From Bacteroidales bacterium (GTDB lineage Bacteria; Bacteroidota; Bacteroidia; Bacteroidales; BM520): a stretch of DNA of 9,441 bases. The notes below the pieces were generated by a model. It had not been told where the DNA came from. It did no database searches and saw only the letters and a program-made list of their open reading frames with translations. The position numbers and the translations under genes are program-made. Where the stretch lies: the NCBI GenBank assembly GCA_023230285.1, contig JALNXP010000076.1, positions 1 through 9,441 on the forward strand, in the 5' to 3' direction. Below, piece by piece: positions 1 through 7,723 of this stretch (the first letter of the stretch is position 1; the number at the start of each line of letters is the position of its first letter).

Positions 1-762
1 CTCAACACAAACTTGGTTTGAAGAGCAATTATAAGCCGGCTCTTGAGAATTATACAAAGCGACAACACAATAATTATATGTTCCCGGCTCAACAGTAGCC
101 GAATACAAAAGTTCATCAGTAGTTTCCAATAATTCGTCACCGAGATATATTTCGTAGCTTGAAGGCAATGTAGCCCCCTGAGCTTCCCATGACAGCGACA
201 CAGTATAAAAACCGCCTTGGAAATCCACTGTTTGAGCAAGATTAACGACAGGTTCACAAATTACGACATAGAAATCATAAGAGACGGGGGTGGATTCGCA
301 AGTGTTGTCATATTTTGCGACTATTGCAATATTATGCTGTCCTTCGGTAAACTGGTATGACAAAGTCGTTTCCGTACCTGTACTGACAGTAATTTCAGCA
401 TCTATTAATATTTCGTATTCCTCTAAGCCTTCGTTATTTTCAGGAGCGTTCCAAGTAAATGTCACATTACCTTCGTTATATAAAACGTGGCTGATATTGC
501 TGACAGGGTCACAGACGAGTTCCACGAACACGTTAACACATTGTAAACCGGAAATACAGTCGGTATAGAAAGCCTGAACACAAAATTCGTTATTGCCGAC
601 TGCGGTATTTTCGTTTACGAAAGTCGTTGAGGTTGTATTTTCTACAAATTCAGAATTTAAGAACACGCTATAATATTCCGGAGTACCTGTAGCGGGTTCG
701 TCCCAAGAGACTGTAACTACGTCATTATCTGAGGTAGCGGCAAGGTTTTGCACAGGGTCACA
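1..762 (-). other. Three tandem FN3-like modules in the protease tail
   Basis: This part of the protease gene encodes three consecutive beta-sandwich modules of 83-85 residues. Each opens with a Cys-(Asp/Glu)-Pro-Val signature at Cys822, Cys905 and Cys990. Modules 1 and 3 end with the pattern F/YCV...C...C, giving four cysteines that could pair as disulfides outside the cell. Module 2 keeps only the opening cysteine and one late cysteine (DNTC). The last visible residues (QVCVE) fall at the end of module 3, so more modules may lie outside the window. Such modules usually act as spacers or in adhesion. The repeats are clear at protein level; the FN3 label comes from the pattern, not a profile search. 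Confidence 0.75.
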
Positions 763-3225
763 GACAACAATTTCGCCGCCACAGTCAGCGTTGAATGTAT
801 GGAATACGCCACTGCCAGGTGCTCCGCCTTCATATATCATATCACCTTCTTCGTAATAAATTTCGAAGCTGCATTCAGTATCCCAGCTGCCGCTTTGCCA
901 TGTCAAATTAATGGTAACGCCGCCACTGACTTCCAAAGAATAGGAAGCACTGCTGCCGTTACTGATAGTAAATGTTTGAGACGGAGAGCCGTCACTGAAA
1001 GAAGCTATTATTGCTGCACCGTTCCATCCATCGCCAAAAGAATCATGAAGATCGAAGACGATATTGCATACGGAGCTGTACACAAAAGACAGAGATGTAA
1101 TTCTATTATCTTCATCGGACACCAGCATAGAGAGAGGTATGTGAATGTCGCCCGGAACAGCGGCATTACTTAACGAAACGGAAAAATCAACATAAGCGGT
1201 TGCGCCATCACCGGCTAAATCGCCATAACTACCTGAATTTGAGTTTATTGTTAATAAATTGGAAGCTGTAGATAATATTGCACTCAGGTTATAAGCTGTT
1301 TCATTGCCATTATTGGCGATGGTTATTCTCATATTTGCGGTTTCACCCGGATCCAAGATGCCGTTGTTATTACCAGCTACATCCATTATCATAATATTCT
1401 GAAATTCGAGGTTATAATCATAGACGACTACAGAAAAATGGCTCACGCAAACTTCGTCTCCGGAATTTGCAGACAGGTTAAATTTTAGTGTTTGTGTTCC
1501 CGGAGCATCGGCAGAAACTGTTACAGTATAAGCATTTTCTACGGTTTTTATTTCGCCGGAAGCGAAGTTACCGAAATTTTCTTCAGCATCTGTTATTGTA
1601 ACGTATTCATTATCAGTAGACAATGTCACTTCGACATTAGACACTGCGTATTCTGCGACATTTTCCATTGAGATAGTAAAGCTGACAGTTTCGCCCGGAT
1701 TTATTTTACCATCATTATTTCCTTCAGCATCATTGATTACGTGGGAGTTATACAACACCGGACCTGTTACGACCAATTCGATAGCGGCGGCAGCGTCTAT
1801 ACGACCGGAGCCGAAAGTATTGCTTTTTGATGCAGACAACGGCACTGCGCTAGTTTCGAGTATTTCGTCGATTTCGGCAGGTGTCAAGTCGATATTTTTC
1901 GACATAAGCAGAGCCATTACGCCGGCGACACAAGGTGTAGCCATAGATGTACCGCTCATAGTAGTATATCCGTTATTAGTTGCATAGTTCAACGACTTGA
2001 TGTCTACGCCCGGAGCGCACACGTCAGGGCGGATAAGTCCTACAGGAGGATAAGCATAGTCGTTAAAAGGGTCTACACTTTGCCATGTTACAGGTCCGAT
2101 AGAAGTAAAATATGCAGCGTTATCGTTATTATTAACAGCGCCGACACATACGACACAAGTAATGTCGCCGGTAACAGTTTGGTCGGGGTGCAGCCATGGT
2201 GGAGGGCAGTTTCCGGGTACACGCACGTTGATTAAATTGCCGACACTTGAGCCTTCGTTGCCGGCAGCCACAGCTCCGACTACACCGGCTTCGAGAGCGT
2301 TAATCATAGTATTTCTGAACTGCACTCTTTCAGAATTTGTGCCACCGCCATAAAATCCCAAAGACATACTGAAGATGTGAGCTCCTTGTTCTACGGCAAA
2401 CTGTACACCATTACAAATTTGAGAGATACTGCCATTACCGTCGGAGGACAAAACTTTAACACACATTACAGTAGCATCAGGAGCTGCGCCGCAGGAAGAA
2501 CCCGCAGTTCCATCTCCGGCAATAGTGCCGGCACAGTGCGAACCATGTCCCATATCATCCATAGGATTGTTGTCGTTATTATAAAAATCATAACCATGAT
2601 TAGGATATTCGTCACTTGTCCACAAATGGTCGGCTAAATCGAGATGGTTGTAATTAACTCCCGTATCTACTACGGCAACTATAACACCTTCGCCACGATA
2701 GCCAAGTTCCCATACATCATCAGCATTCACTTTCAGAATATTGGCTGTAACCTCTCTCAGATTTTCCACCTCTTTTGCTGTTTCTCCCTGTGGAATCATA
2801 TTTTGCTCACGGTCAAAACCTATCATCATTACATCTTGACGAGAAGCAAGCTCTTCTATAACCTCCGCATTAGCATAGCAAGTTATGCCGTTATAAATCC
2901 AAAAAGATTGAACATTGCTTGCCTTTCCGCTCTTACTATAAACAAAAAGTAAGTCAGAAACTTCTGATTGTGTGCTTTTAGAGAAATTCTTAAGCTCATT
3001 AACCACAAAAGTTCTTTTTGCTTCCTTAGTATTATAAAAATCGGATTTCTGACGCATCTCAAATTGGTCATACTGCTCAGTCATTATAACATTAATTCGT
3101 ATTAATTCATTAGAACCTTTTAAGGCAATTTCTTCGTATAATTCGGCATCAATTTTAGACATTCCTTGTCCAAAAGCAAATAGAACAACAAATGATAACA
3201 AGAGGGTAAATAGTAATTTTTTCAT
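1..3225 (-). CDS. Secreted subtilisin-like serine protease (S8 family), C-terminus beyond window
   Basis: This is a secreted serine endopeptidase, open for 1075 codons from ATG at 3225 to the left edge with no stop, so the C-terminus is missing. Residues 1-20 are a signal peptide (MKKLLFTLL start, ending FGQ, with Gln at the likely mature end). Residues about 30-145 resemble an inhibitor-type propeptide. The catalytic domain spans about 177-475, with Asp187 (VVDTGVN), His227 (GHGSHCAG), oxyanion Asn323 (AAGNEG) and nucleophile Ser427 (SGTSMATP), so it should be active. Two beta repeats follow, each with an Asn/Gly/Asp-rich loop ending in PGET (Glu512 and Glu628). Then come a DSFGDGWNG module (728-736) and three FN3-like modules starting near Cys822, Cys905 and Cys990. 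By family habit a T9SS sorting domain would be expected beyond the edge, but it is not visible. The natural substrate is unknown. Family assignment is very secure; export by T9SS is inference. Confidence 0.95.
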   Translation of the reverse strand, partial: MKKLLFTLLLSFVVLFAFGQGMSKIDAELYEEIALKGSNELIRINVIMTEQYDQFEMRQKSDFYNTKEAKRTFVVNELKNFSKSTQSEVSDLLFVYSKSGKASNVQSFWIYNGITCYANAEVIEELASRQDVMMIGFDREQNMIPQGETAKEVENLREVTANILKVNADDVWELGYRGEGVIVAVVDTGVNYNHLDLADHLWTSDEYPNHGYDFYNNDNNPMDDMGHGSHCAGTIAGDGTAGSSCGAAPDATVMCVKVLSSDGNGSISQICNGVQFAVEQGAHIFSMSLGFYGGGTNSERVQFRNTMINALEAGVVGAVAAGNEGSSVGNLINVRVPGNCPPPWLHPDQTVTGDITCVVCVGAVNNNDNAAYFTSIGPVTWQSVDPFNDYAYPPVGLIRPDVCAPGVDIKSLNYATNNGYTTMSGTSMATPCVAGVMALLMSKNIDLTPAEIDEILETSAVPLSASKSNTFGSGRIDAAAAIELVVTGPVLYNSHVINDAEGNNDGKINPGETVSFTISMENVAEYAVSNVEVTLSTDNEYVTITDAEENFGNFASGEIKTVENAYTVTVSADAPGTQTLKFNLSANSGDEVCVSHFSVVVYDYNLEFQNIMIMDVAGNNNGILDPGETANMRITIANNGNETAYNLSAILSTASNLLTINSNSGSYGDLAGDGATAYVDFSVSLSNAAVPGDIHIPLSMLVSDEDNRITSLSFVYSSVCNIVFDLHDSFGDGWNGAAIIASFSDGSPSQTFTISNGSSASYSLEVSGGVTINLTWQSGSWDTECSFEIYYEEGDMIYEGGAPGSGVFHTFNADCGGEIVVCDPVQNLAATSDNDVVTVSWDEPATGTPEYYSVFLNSEFVENTTSTTFVNENTAVGNNEFCVQAFYTDCISGLQCVNVFVELVCDPVSNISHVLYNEGNVTFTWNAPENNEGLEEYEILIDAEITVSTGTETTLSYQFTEGQHNIAIVAKYDNTCESTPVSYDFYVVICEPVVNLAQTVDFQGGFYTVSLSWEAQGATLPSSYEIYLGDELLETTDELLYSATVEPGTYNYCVVALYNSQEPAYNCSSNQVCVE

Positions 3226-3300
3226 GTACAACGATTTAAAACATTAATTTTTTGATATTTATATTTCTTCTATTAAAAACGCTATCAATTATTAAGGTTG

Positions 3301-3333
3301 CGAAGATAATATTTTTTCTTTTATTGCAACAAA
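3301..3333 (-). promoter_or_regulatory. Bacteroidota-type promoter for the protease gene
   Basis: Read on the minus strand, TTTG at 3333-3330 is followed by a 21-bp spacer and TATCTTCG at 3308-3301. This matches the known Bacteroidota pattern (-33 TTTG, -7 TAnnTTTG) with one mismatch in the -7 element. Transcription would begin a few bases below 3301, leaving a leader of about 70 bases before ATG 3225. There is no Shine-Dalgarno sequence, as is usual in this phylum. Confidence 0.6.
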
Positions 3334-3367
3334 TAATTTCAAAATATTAATATTAGCAATTTTTCAT

Positions 3368-3375
3368 TATATTTG
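3368..3375 (+). promoter_or_regulatory. Bacteroidota -7 promoter element for the propeller protein gene
   Basis: TATATTTG is an exact match to TAnnTTTG, 58 bp ahead of the ATG at 3434. No TTTG stands at the usual distance upstream, so the -33 part is poor and the promoter may be weak or need an activator. It lies about 60 bp from the opposing protease promoter, so the two could share a regulator. Confidence 0.5.
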
Positions 3376-3394
3376 CATGTTCATTTTGCATGTT
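3372..3394 (+). repeat. Short direct repeat TTTGCATGTT x2 at the transcript start
   Basis: TTTGCATGTT occurs at 3372-3381 and again at 3385-3394, a period of 13 bp. The first copy overlaps the -7 element and the second covers the expected start of the transcript. It could be a regulator binding site, or a chance product of AT-rich sequence; the function is inferred only from position. Confidence 0.45.
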
Positions 3395-3433
3395 TGTTTT
3401 TTTTAACTGGCAATTTTAAAATACATACTATAT

Positions 3434-5308
3434 ATGAAAAAATCAATACTTTTTTTAGCAATTTCCATTTTAATTATCACAAAAATGGATGCACAGTGGA
3501 GCGACAATACAGAGCTTAACAACATGATTTCGAGCGAAAGCAATGCTTTAAGTCCTAAAATTGCCACTTATTCGGAAGATGGAACATCATACGTTCAATG
3601 GTTTACATTAGACGGTGACAGCGGCTGTCATCCGAAGATACAAAAGATAGATGCAGACGGCTATCAATTATGGGGGGAGAACGGCATTTACATAAGTCTT
3701 AATCAAAACATGACAATGTTATTCACTACAGCGTTCTGCATCGGTTCAGACGGCTGTCCGATAGTTTTCTTTCCTGACGAGCGTTCCGGTTCTTATGAAG
3801 GTTATATTTATAAAATTTCTCCTGACGGCGACTTTTTATGGGGTACCGACGGCATCTGCATTACCGGAGGATATGAAGTTTACAACACTTATTTAGCCGC
3901 CAACAACGATGGTTCTGTTTGGGCTGTATGGGTCGATGGTGCCGAAATTTATTTCAGGTTGGTTCATGCAGATGGCACTTTAGGCGACATTTTCAGCCTC
4001 AATGACGGCGAAACTACATTTCCCGTTATATTCACTGATGATGCTAATAATCTGATTATCGGATATTTCAAATACGCCGGTGGCTATTTTATGTGGCCTG
4101 AAAGAGAGATTTACGTTAAAAAATTTGATGCAGCCGGCAACACTATCTGGGGACCGACACTTTTGATGGAAGCTAAGAGCATGAACTTTGTAAGGAAGTT
4201 ATATGCCTGTTCTGACGGTATTGGCGGCGGATATATAAATTGCACTGCCACGCCCAATGATACTCACGAAATTGTAGTTGTCCACTTCGACAGCGAAGGA
4301 AATGCTACAACGCCAACAACAGGAGCTTATGTCGCTAATCAGAATGGAATGGATTATCATTATTATCCGATGATGACCTGCGATCCTTTAACAAATAATG
4401 CCATCATAATATTCCGCACCTCCGATGCGGCTTACGAAGCTACGCATAGCATCAACGCACAAGCTTTAGATGCTGCCGGAAACAGATTATGGGGAGACGA
4501 CTGTGTTACGCTAATACCTTCATCTACAAACTATTATCTCACAGCCGGTATTGCTGCTGTTCCTGATGGAGGCGCAATATGCCTGTATACTTCAGGTTCG
4601 GCAATAACACATGTACAGGCAACAAGAATAGACAGCAACGGAGAATATGTCTGGGAAAACGAACACATCATCGTCTCCAATGCCGGCAGTGAAAAATCTT
4701 TTGACGAAGCCGAGCCAATGTATTTTATTGACCATCAGACTATTGCAATATGGTTTGATGATGGAAGAGTAAATGAGCCCACCGGTATCTACGTACAAAA
4801 TATCAACATTGACGGTACTATTGGACCATACGCAGGACAAATTTGCGACCCTGTAACCGACCTCACTGCCGAAATCGCCAACAACAGCATCACCTTGCTC
4901 TGGAATAACCCTAATACATGCAACGGATATAACATCTATCGCAACGGAGAATTTTTGACTTTTGTGACGGCGACATCATTTGCAGATAATAATCCGGAAG
5001 ACGGCGACTATGTATACTGCGTAGAAGTGGTGTACGAAGACTGCACTTCGGAACAAGCATGCATAGACGTAAATTATATTGGTGTGAATGAATATAATAA
5101 CATCAGCATCTATCCAAATCCTGCCGGCAATCATCTTGAAATAAATACAAAATCACCATGCCTCGTCTGTATATTTAATAAAAACGGAGTGCTAATGATA
5201 GAACAAAAAATATCCAAATCACACGATATAATCGATATTTCAAAGCTCAAAAGTGGCAGCTATATATTGATGAACGGCGAAGAAATACTGAAATTCATCA
5301 AAAATTAA
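3434..5308 (+). CDS. Secreted beta-propeller-like protein with FN3-like module and T9SS type A sorting domain
   Basis: This 624-residue protein is exported and anchored or released by the type IX secretion system; its molecular function is unknown. Residues 1-20 are a signal peptide (MKKSILFLA start, cleavage near DAQ). Residues about 35-465 contain eight repeats marked by a D-x-x-G turn at 73, 131, 180, 232, 286, 346, 400 and 460, several followed by LWG or IWG and preceded by IYVQ/IYVKK-like strands. Spacing is 48-61 residues, which suggests a seven- or eight-bladed propeller. Cys471 begins one FN3-like module (CDPV; later YCVEV, EDC and QAC) of the kind found in the divergent protease. The C-terminus carries YPNPAGN (560-566) and ends in LKSGSY and FIKN, a classic sorting domain recognised by the T9SS. 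The ATG at 3434 follows an A/T-rich leader and directly starts the signal peptide. A role in binding surface or environmental ligands is only a guess. Confidence 0.9.
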   Translation: MKKSILFLAISILIITKMDAQWSDNTELNNMISSESNALSPKIATYSEDGTSYVQWFTLDGDSGCHPKIQKIDADGYQLWGENGIYISLNQNMTMLFTTAFCIGSDGCPIVFFPDERSGSYEGYIYKISPDGDFLWGTDGICITGGYEVYNTYLAANNDGSVWAVWVDGAEIYFRLVHADGTLGDIFSLNDGETTFPVIFTDDANNLIIGYFKYAGGYFMWPEREIYVKKFDAAGNTIWGPTLLMEAKSMNFVRKLYACSDGIGGGYINCTATPNDTHEIVVVHFDSEGNATTPTTGAYVANQNGMDYHYYPMMTCDPLTNNAIIIFRTSDAAYEATHSINAQALDAAGNRLWGDDCVTLIPSSTNYYLTAGIAAVPDGGAICLYTSGSAITHVQATRIDSNGEYVWENEHIIVSNAGSEKSFDEAEPMYFIDHQTIAIWFDDGRVNEPTGIYVQNINIDGTIGPYAGQICDPVTDLTAEIANNSITLLWNNPNTCNGYNIYRNGEFLTFVTATSFADNNPEDGDYVYCVEVVYEDCTSEQACIDVNYIGVNEYNNISIYPNPAGNHLEINTKSPCLVCIFNKNGVLMIEQKISKSHDIIDISKLKSGSYILMNGEEILKFIKN

Positions 5309-5343
5309 ATATTATTTTATTCAGATAAACCATAAATTTCGTT

Positions 5344-5351
5344 TAGCTTTG
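5344..5351 (+). promoter_or_regulatory. Bacteroidota -7 promoter element for the outer-membrane barrel gene
   Basis: TAGCTTTG matches TAnnTTTG exactly and lies 30 bp before ATG 5382, inside the short gap after the propeller gene. No clear -33 TTTG is seen. It implies that the barrel gene has its own transcript and that an in-frame TTG at 5349 cannot be the start. Confidence 0.5.
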
Positions 5352-5381
5352 CATTTTATTTTTAAATTAAATTCAACAATT

Positions 5382-5942
5382 ATGAAAGCATTCAGATTAG
5401 CATTACTAACTATTTTACTATTTGGTTTTACTACCGCAATTCAATCGCAGGAAAAAAGTTTATTCAGCGTAGGAAATTCTACTGTAAGCGTAGGCATTGG
5501 CTTGCCAAGTACATTTACTAATATTTTAATTCCGCCTATTACAACATCTTATGAATATTGTATCATCGACTTCGGACGCAAAATAGGCTCTATCGGCGTT
5601 GGCGGGCTTGCAGGATATGCTTTTCATAGATACACGTATGGAGATGCTATTTATACAGATCATTATATTTTAATCGGTCCCAAAGGGACGTACCATTTTA
5701 ACGGGATACCTAATGTACCGGAATTGGAGGTTTACGGCTCAACAGTATTGGGTGTACTTATTGACGCTTCACGAAATAAAAGTAAAAATGTAAGTGGAAT
5801 TGTATATAAAGACAACGTAGTAAATTTTGGCTATGATGTAAAACTTGGAGCCAAATATTGGTTCAAACCTACAATGTCTGCTTATGCCGAGTTCGGCTAC
5901 GGATTAAGTTTCTTTGAAGTAGGATTAAGCTTTTTGTTGTAA
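5382..5942 (+). CDS. Predicted small outer-membrane beta-barrel protein
   Basis: This 186-residue protein is probably embedded in the outer membrane. Residues 1-23 form a signal peptide (MKAFRLALLT start, ending QSQ). The rest is rich in Gly, Tyr and alternating hydrophobic residues, with strand-like segments such as VSVGIGL, GVGGLAGYAF, ILIGPKGTYHF, VYGSTVLGVL and VKLGAKYWF. The end (YAEFGYGLSFFEVGLSFLL) resembles the closing strands of Bacteroidota porin-family or OmpA-like barrels, although it ends in Leu rather than an aromatic residue. There is room for roughly eight strands and no periplasmic peptidoglycan-binding domain. The ATG at 5382 is chosen because it begins the signal peptide and lies downstream of the -7 element at 5344; the open frame extends upstream to a TTG at 5349. 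The function is unknown. It sits 46 bp ahead of the ABC ATPase gene and may be co-transcribed with it. Confidence 0.75.
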   Translation: MKAFRLALLTILLFGFTTAIQSQEKSLFSVGNSTVSVGIGLPSTFTNILIPPITTSYEYCIIDFGRKIGSIGVGGLAGYAFHRYTYGDAIYTDHYILIGPKGTYHFNGIPNVPELEVYGSTVLGVLIDASRNKSKNVSGIVYKDNVVNFGYDVKLGAKYWFKPTMSAYAEFGYGLSFFEVGLSFLL

Positions 5943-5988
5943 ACAATTGAATATCAGCATATTGCCATAACGCACTTTATGTTTCGCC

Positions 5989-7707
5989 ATGATTTTATCT
6001 TTAAATAACTTTTCATTATCATATCTTTCAGATGATATTTTTTCAAGAGTTGTTGATAACGTATCGTTTACGGTAGAAAAAGGTAAAACGCTCGGCATTG
6101 TAGGAGAGTCCGGCTCCGGGAAGACCGTAACTGCATTGTCGTTGATAAGATTATTGGACTATCCGCCGGCTCGCATCGACAGCGGAAGTGCTATTTTATA
6201 TGATGATGAAGGCAAGTCTGTCGACTTGTTATCCATAGACGAGAAGAAGCTGTTTAAGTTCAGAGGTCGCCGTATCAGCTGTATTTTCCAGACTCCCATG
6301 ACATCTCTGAATCCCACAATCAGATGCGGACATCAAGTAACGGAAGCTATACTGACACACAAAAAATGCACAAAAAAAGAAGCCCGCACCGAAGCCATAC
6401 GACTATTTGAAGAAGTTGATTTACCACGTCCGGAAAACATTTTCAAATCTTTTCCGCATCAAATATCCGGCGGACAAAGGCAAAGGGTTATGATAGCAAT
6501 GGCTATCGCCTGCAAACCTGATATATTAATTGCAGATGAGCCTACAACAGCTTTAGATGTCAGTGTCCAGAAAACGATTATCGATTTGTTGAGATCATTA
6601 CAAAATAGATACAACATGTCGATAATTTTTATTTCCCACAACCTAAGCGTAATAAGGCAAATAGCTGATTTTGTTGTCGTTATGAACAAAGGCAAAATTA
6701 TTGAGACCAATACTGTTCAAGAGATTTTTGAAAATCCGCGACAGCCATATACTATGGGATTGATAGCATGTAAGCCGCCGCTCAAATATCGTCTGAAATA
6801 CCTGCCTACGGTTGAAGAAATACAGAGTCTCAGCAAAAAAGACGAAAATTTTGACGTTACTGAACATATAAAAAAACTAATAATCAGCGAACGGGGCAAT
6901 GATATTGACAAAGTCAAGTCGAAGGCAGATAAAATATTAAGTGTCAAAGACTTAACAGTGTGTTATTCTAAAAAACAGAATCTTTTTGGTGTTACGACAG
7001 AATATTTAAAAGCCGTTGATGATGTCAGTTTTGACATATTGCGGGGTGAGACTTTAGGCATATTAGGTGAGTCCGGCTGTGGTAAATCGACAATAGCGAG
7101 AGCGATAACAGGCTTGGTAGTTCCGACGAGCGGAAAAATATTTTTAGGTGGGCTTAACATATTAGAAATGAAGGGAAAAAATCGCAGGGAATATTGCAGG
7201 CAGCTACAGATGGTTTTTCAGGACCCCTACTCTTCTTTAAATCCGCACAAGACAGTAGGGCAAGCGCTTATGGAGCCTTTAGAGATTTTCAAGATTTATG
7301 ATACCCGCGAGCAGCGTAGAGAAAGGGTAAGTTATTTATTAGATAAAGTAGGAATGCTTGCGAGTGACTTCGACAAATATCCTCACGAGTTTTCTGGCGG
7401 GCAGCGGCAGCGGGTTTGCATAGCAAGGGCGCTTACGATGGAGCCTAATCTTTTAATCTGCGATGAGCCGGTGTCTTCTTTAGATGTATCGGTGCAAGCA
7501 AAAGTTTTAAATTTATTACAACAACTGAAAGAAGATTTCAACTTGAGCATGCTGTTTATATCTCATGATATATCAGTAATTCATCACATTTCAGACAGAG
7601 TCATAGTTATGAAAAACGGTACAATAATAGAGGAAGATTGTCCGTTCAATATAATTAACTTTCCTCAAAAAGAGTATACAAGGCAACTAATAGAAGCTGC
7701 TTTATAA
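5989..7707 (+). CDS. Double-ATPase ABC transporter protein, dipeptide/oligopeptide (DppDF/YejF) type
   Basis: This 572-residue cytoplasmic protein carries both nucleotide-binding domains of a peptide-type importer in one chain, as in YejF or GsiA. Domain 1 has Walker A GESGSGKT (39-46), signature SGGQRQR (160-166), Walker B with Asp183/Glu184 and switch His217. It ends in a QPYTMGL segment (252-258) like the C-terminal extension of Opp/Dpp ATPases. After a charged linker (about 280-315), domain 2 has GESGCGKS (360-367), SGGQRQR from 469, Asp492/Glu493 and His526, and it ends with a related EYTRQL segment. Both sites look catalytically intact. Domain 1 is OppD-like and domain 2 OppF-like, so ATP hydrolysis should drive uptake of peptides or similar small solutes. 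No permease or binding protein is visible, so the substrate cannot be named. RNase R begins 16 bp downstream. Confidence 0.92.
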   Translation: MILSLNNFSLSYLSDDIFSRVVDNVSFTVEKGKTLGIVGESGSGKTVTALSLIRLLDYPPARIDSGSAILYDDEGKSVDLLSIDEKKLFKFRGRRISCIFQTPMTSLNPTIRCGHQVTEAILTHKKCTKKEARTEAIRLFEEVDLPRPENIFKSFPHQISGGQRQRVMIAMAIACKPDILIADEPTTALDVSVQKTIIDLLRSLQNRYNMSIIFISHNLSVIRQIADFVVVMNKGKIIETNTVQEIFENPRQPYTMGLIACKPPLKYRLKYLPTVEEIQSLSKKDENFDVTEHIKKLIISERGNDIDKVKSKADKILSVKDLTVCYSKKQNLFGVTTEYLKAVDDVSFDILRGETLGILGESGCGKSTIARAITGLVVPTSGKIFLGGLNILEMKGKNRREYCRQLQMVFQDPYSSLNPHKTVGQALMEPLEIFKIYDTREQRRERVSYLLDKVGMLASDFDKYPHEFSGGQRQRVCIARALTMEPNLLICDEPVSSLDVSVQAKVLNLLQQLKEDFNLSMLFISHDISVIHHISDRVIVMKNGTIIEEDCPFNIINFPQKEYTRQLIEAAL

Positions 7708-7723
7708 ATAAAACATTTATATT

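Noticed and set aside
1..762. Periodic pattern that might suggest a DNA repeat array
   Set aside because: The period reflects about 84-residue protein modules; the DNA copies are diverged and there are no short identical repeats with spacers as in CRISPR.
748..1173. Plus-strand open frame of 141 codons, with smaller ones at 290-568, 1733-1987, 2162-2353, 2377-2637 and 2644-2952
   Set aside because: All lie antisense to the continuous protease frame, whose catalytic motifs and modules are unmistakable; the translations have no recognisable features.
5349..5381. Upstream TTG start extending the barrel protein by 11 residues
   Set aside because: The TTG overlaps the TAnnTTTG promoter element and would put extra residues before a normal signal peptide; ATG 5382 fits better.
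5978..5985. TATGTTTC, a near match to the -7 element just before the ABC ATPase
   Set aside because: It lies 4 bp from the start codon, so a transcript from it would begin inside the gene; no -33 box is present.
5943..5988. Possible terminator hairpin (AATAT...ATATT) after the barrel gene
   Set aside because: The stem is only 5 A/T pairs without a following T run, too weak to call.
6459..7160. Minus-strand open frames opposite the ABC ATPase
   Set aside because: They are shadows of the ATPase coding sequence, which carries all expected motifs across this stretch.
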